Below, one piece after another: positions 63,645-64,000 of a stretch of DNA of 64,000 nucleotides; position 1 is the stretch's first letter; every line of letters begins with the position of its first letter. Position numbers and translations under genes: made by a program. Where the stretch lies: NCBI RefSeq assembly GCF_032191465.1, contig NZ_JAQOUE010000001.1, positions 2,294,001-2,358,000 of the forward strand, in the 5' to 3' direction. This DNA comes from Candidatus Nitronereus thalassa (GTDB lineage Bacteria > Nitrospirota > Nitrospiria > Nitrospirales > UBA8639). The notes beneath the pieces are model-generated. The model did no database searches, had not been told where the DNA came from, and saw nothing but the letters and a program-made list of their open reading frames with translations.

Positions 63645-64000
63645 CTAAATCCATAATTCCAATGGAACTTGGTTCATTACCGTCCGCAGAATATCGCTTC
63701 GGGTGATTATTCCCACCGGATAGCCTCTTTCATTCACAATAGGAAGTGCCCCGATACGCTCCTCAAACATTACCCGCGCAATAGTGCGAATTTCGGTGTC
63801 CGGGTGAGCCGTGAGCACACGATCAACCATAATATCCTGCACCGTAAGGCTGCTCAGTGGCACTGATTCAATCTCGGTATGTTGATGAATGCCTGCGGCC
63901 TCTCGCCAAAGATCACGATCGGAAAGAATGCCAACAATCCGATCCTCATCATTCACCACAGGGACATGACGAAAGCGATGATGGTAAAACAATTTCCAGG
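63645..64000 (-). CDS. CBS-domain protein (N-terminus beyond right edge)
   Basis: At least 118 residues; the start lies outside. Two CBS motifs are visible (FRHVPVVNDEDRIVGILSDRDL and IGALPIVNERGYPVGIITRSDIL), the first incomplete. Fourth CBS protein of the region. Convergent with the phosphofructokinase gene. Confidence 0.88.
   Translation of the reverse strand, partial: WKLFYHHRFRHVPVVNDEDRIVGILSDRDLWREAAGIHQHTEIESVPLSSLTVQDIMVDRVLTAHPDTEIRTIARVMFEERIGALPIVNERGYPVGIITRSDILRTVMNQVPLELWI

Overview
The window is about 50% GC and reads as a bacterial chromosome segment from an exported-cytochrome-rich, envelope-forming Gram-negative lineage. Gene content fits Nitrospirota, and the moderate GC fits a marine-type Nitrospira: five small monoheme cytochromes c, a large multicopper oxidase-like protein, an Mla lipid-transport operon, many PAS sensor kinases and PpsA. 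That taxonomic call is inference; no rRNA or marker gene is present. I saw no tRNA, rRNA, transposase, prophage or CRISPR array.

Layout. 0-9.7 kb: exported multicopper oxidase-like gene (cut by the left edge) with a terminator-like leader hairpin, two lipoproteins, a sigma-54 regulator with a receiver protein, and two cytochromes of a shared 'MHGW' type. 9.9-19.4 kb: a soluble hybrid sensor kinase, the STAS-MlaE/MlaF/MlaD/lipoprotein operon, a macro-domain protein, and a minus-strand pair (cysteine-rich protein, cupredoxin) preceded by a clear cyclic-di-GMP-I riboswitch and terminator. 20-24.7 kb: MtfA-like peptidase, an MBL-fold protein, then an AT-rich insert with a trypsin-like protease and an unknown gene, with 15-bp direct repeats on both sides of the protease gene. 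24.8-30 kb: HD-GYP phosphodiesterase, an internally deleted adenosine-kinase-like mini-gene, MlaC and PpsA.

30-64 kb looks like one stress and dormancy neighbourhood: dodecin, cytochromes, Cfa, a sugar-1-phosphate nucleotidyltransferase, receiver proteins, two NarL-type regulators, a six-PAS kinase, a CheB-CheR-PAS fusion, a protein-repair methyltransferase/erythromycin-esterase fusion, four CBS-domain proteins, two DUF2934 proteins, CbpA/CbpM, a persulfide-dioxygenase-like protein and a PPi-type phosphofructokinase. Several small families occur here as duplicated pairs.

The most interesting signal is a 16-bp inverted repeat, CTAGG-N6-CCTAG, found six times between 35.9 and 52.5 kb, all intergenic. 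In the minus-strand reading the promoter-proximal half CCTAG is invariant. In five of six cases a -10-like hexamer follows at a fixed distance (23-24 bases after the repeat), so the repeat abuts the -35 position. The sites precede the nucleotidyltransferase, a receiver gene, a NarL-type regulator, the CheB-CheR/kinase/regulator operon and a CBS protein, plus one orphan promoter facing an unannotated 400-base region. I infer a regulon run by the NarL-type regulators encoded in its midst, with autoregulation. REP-like GCAGCAT/ATGCTGC palindromes are scattered through the same region.
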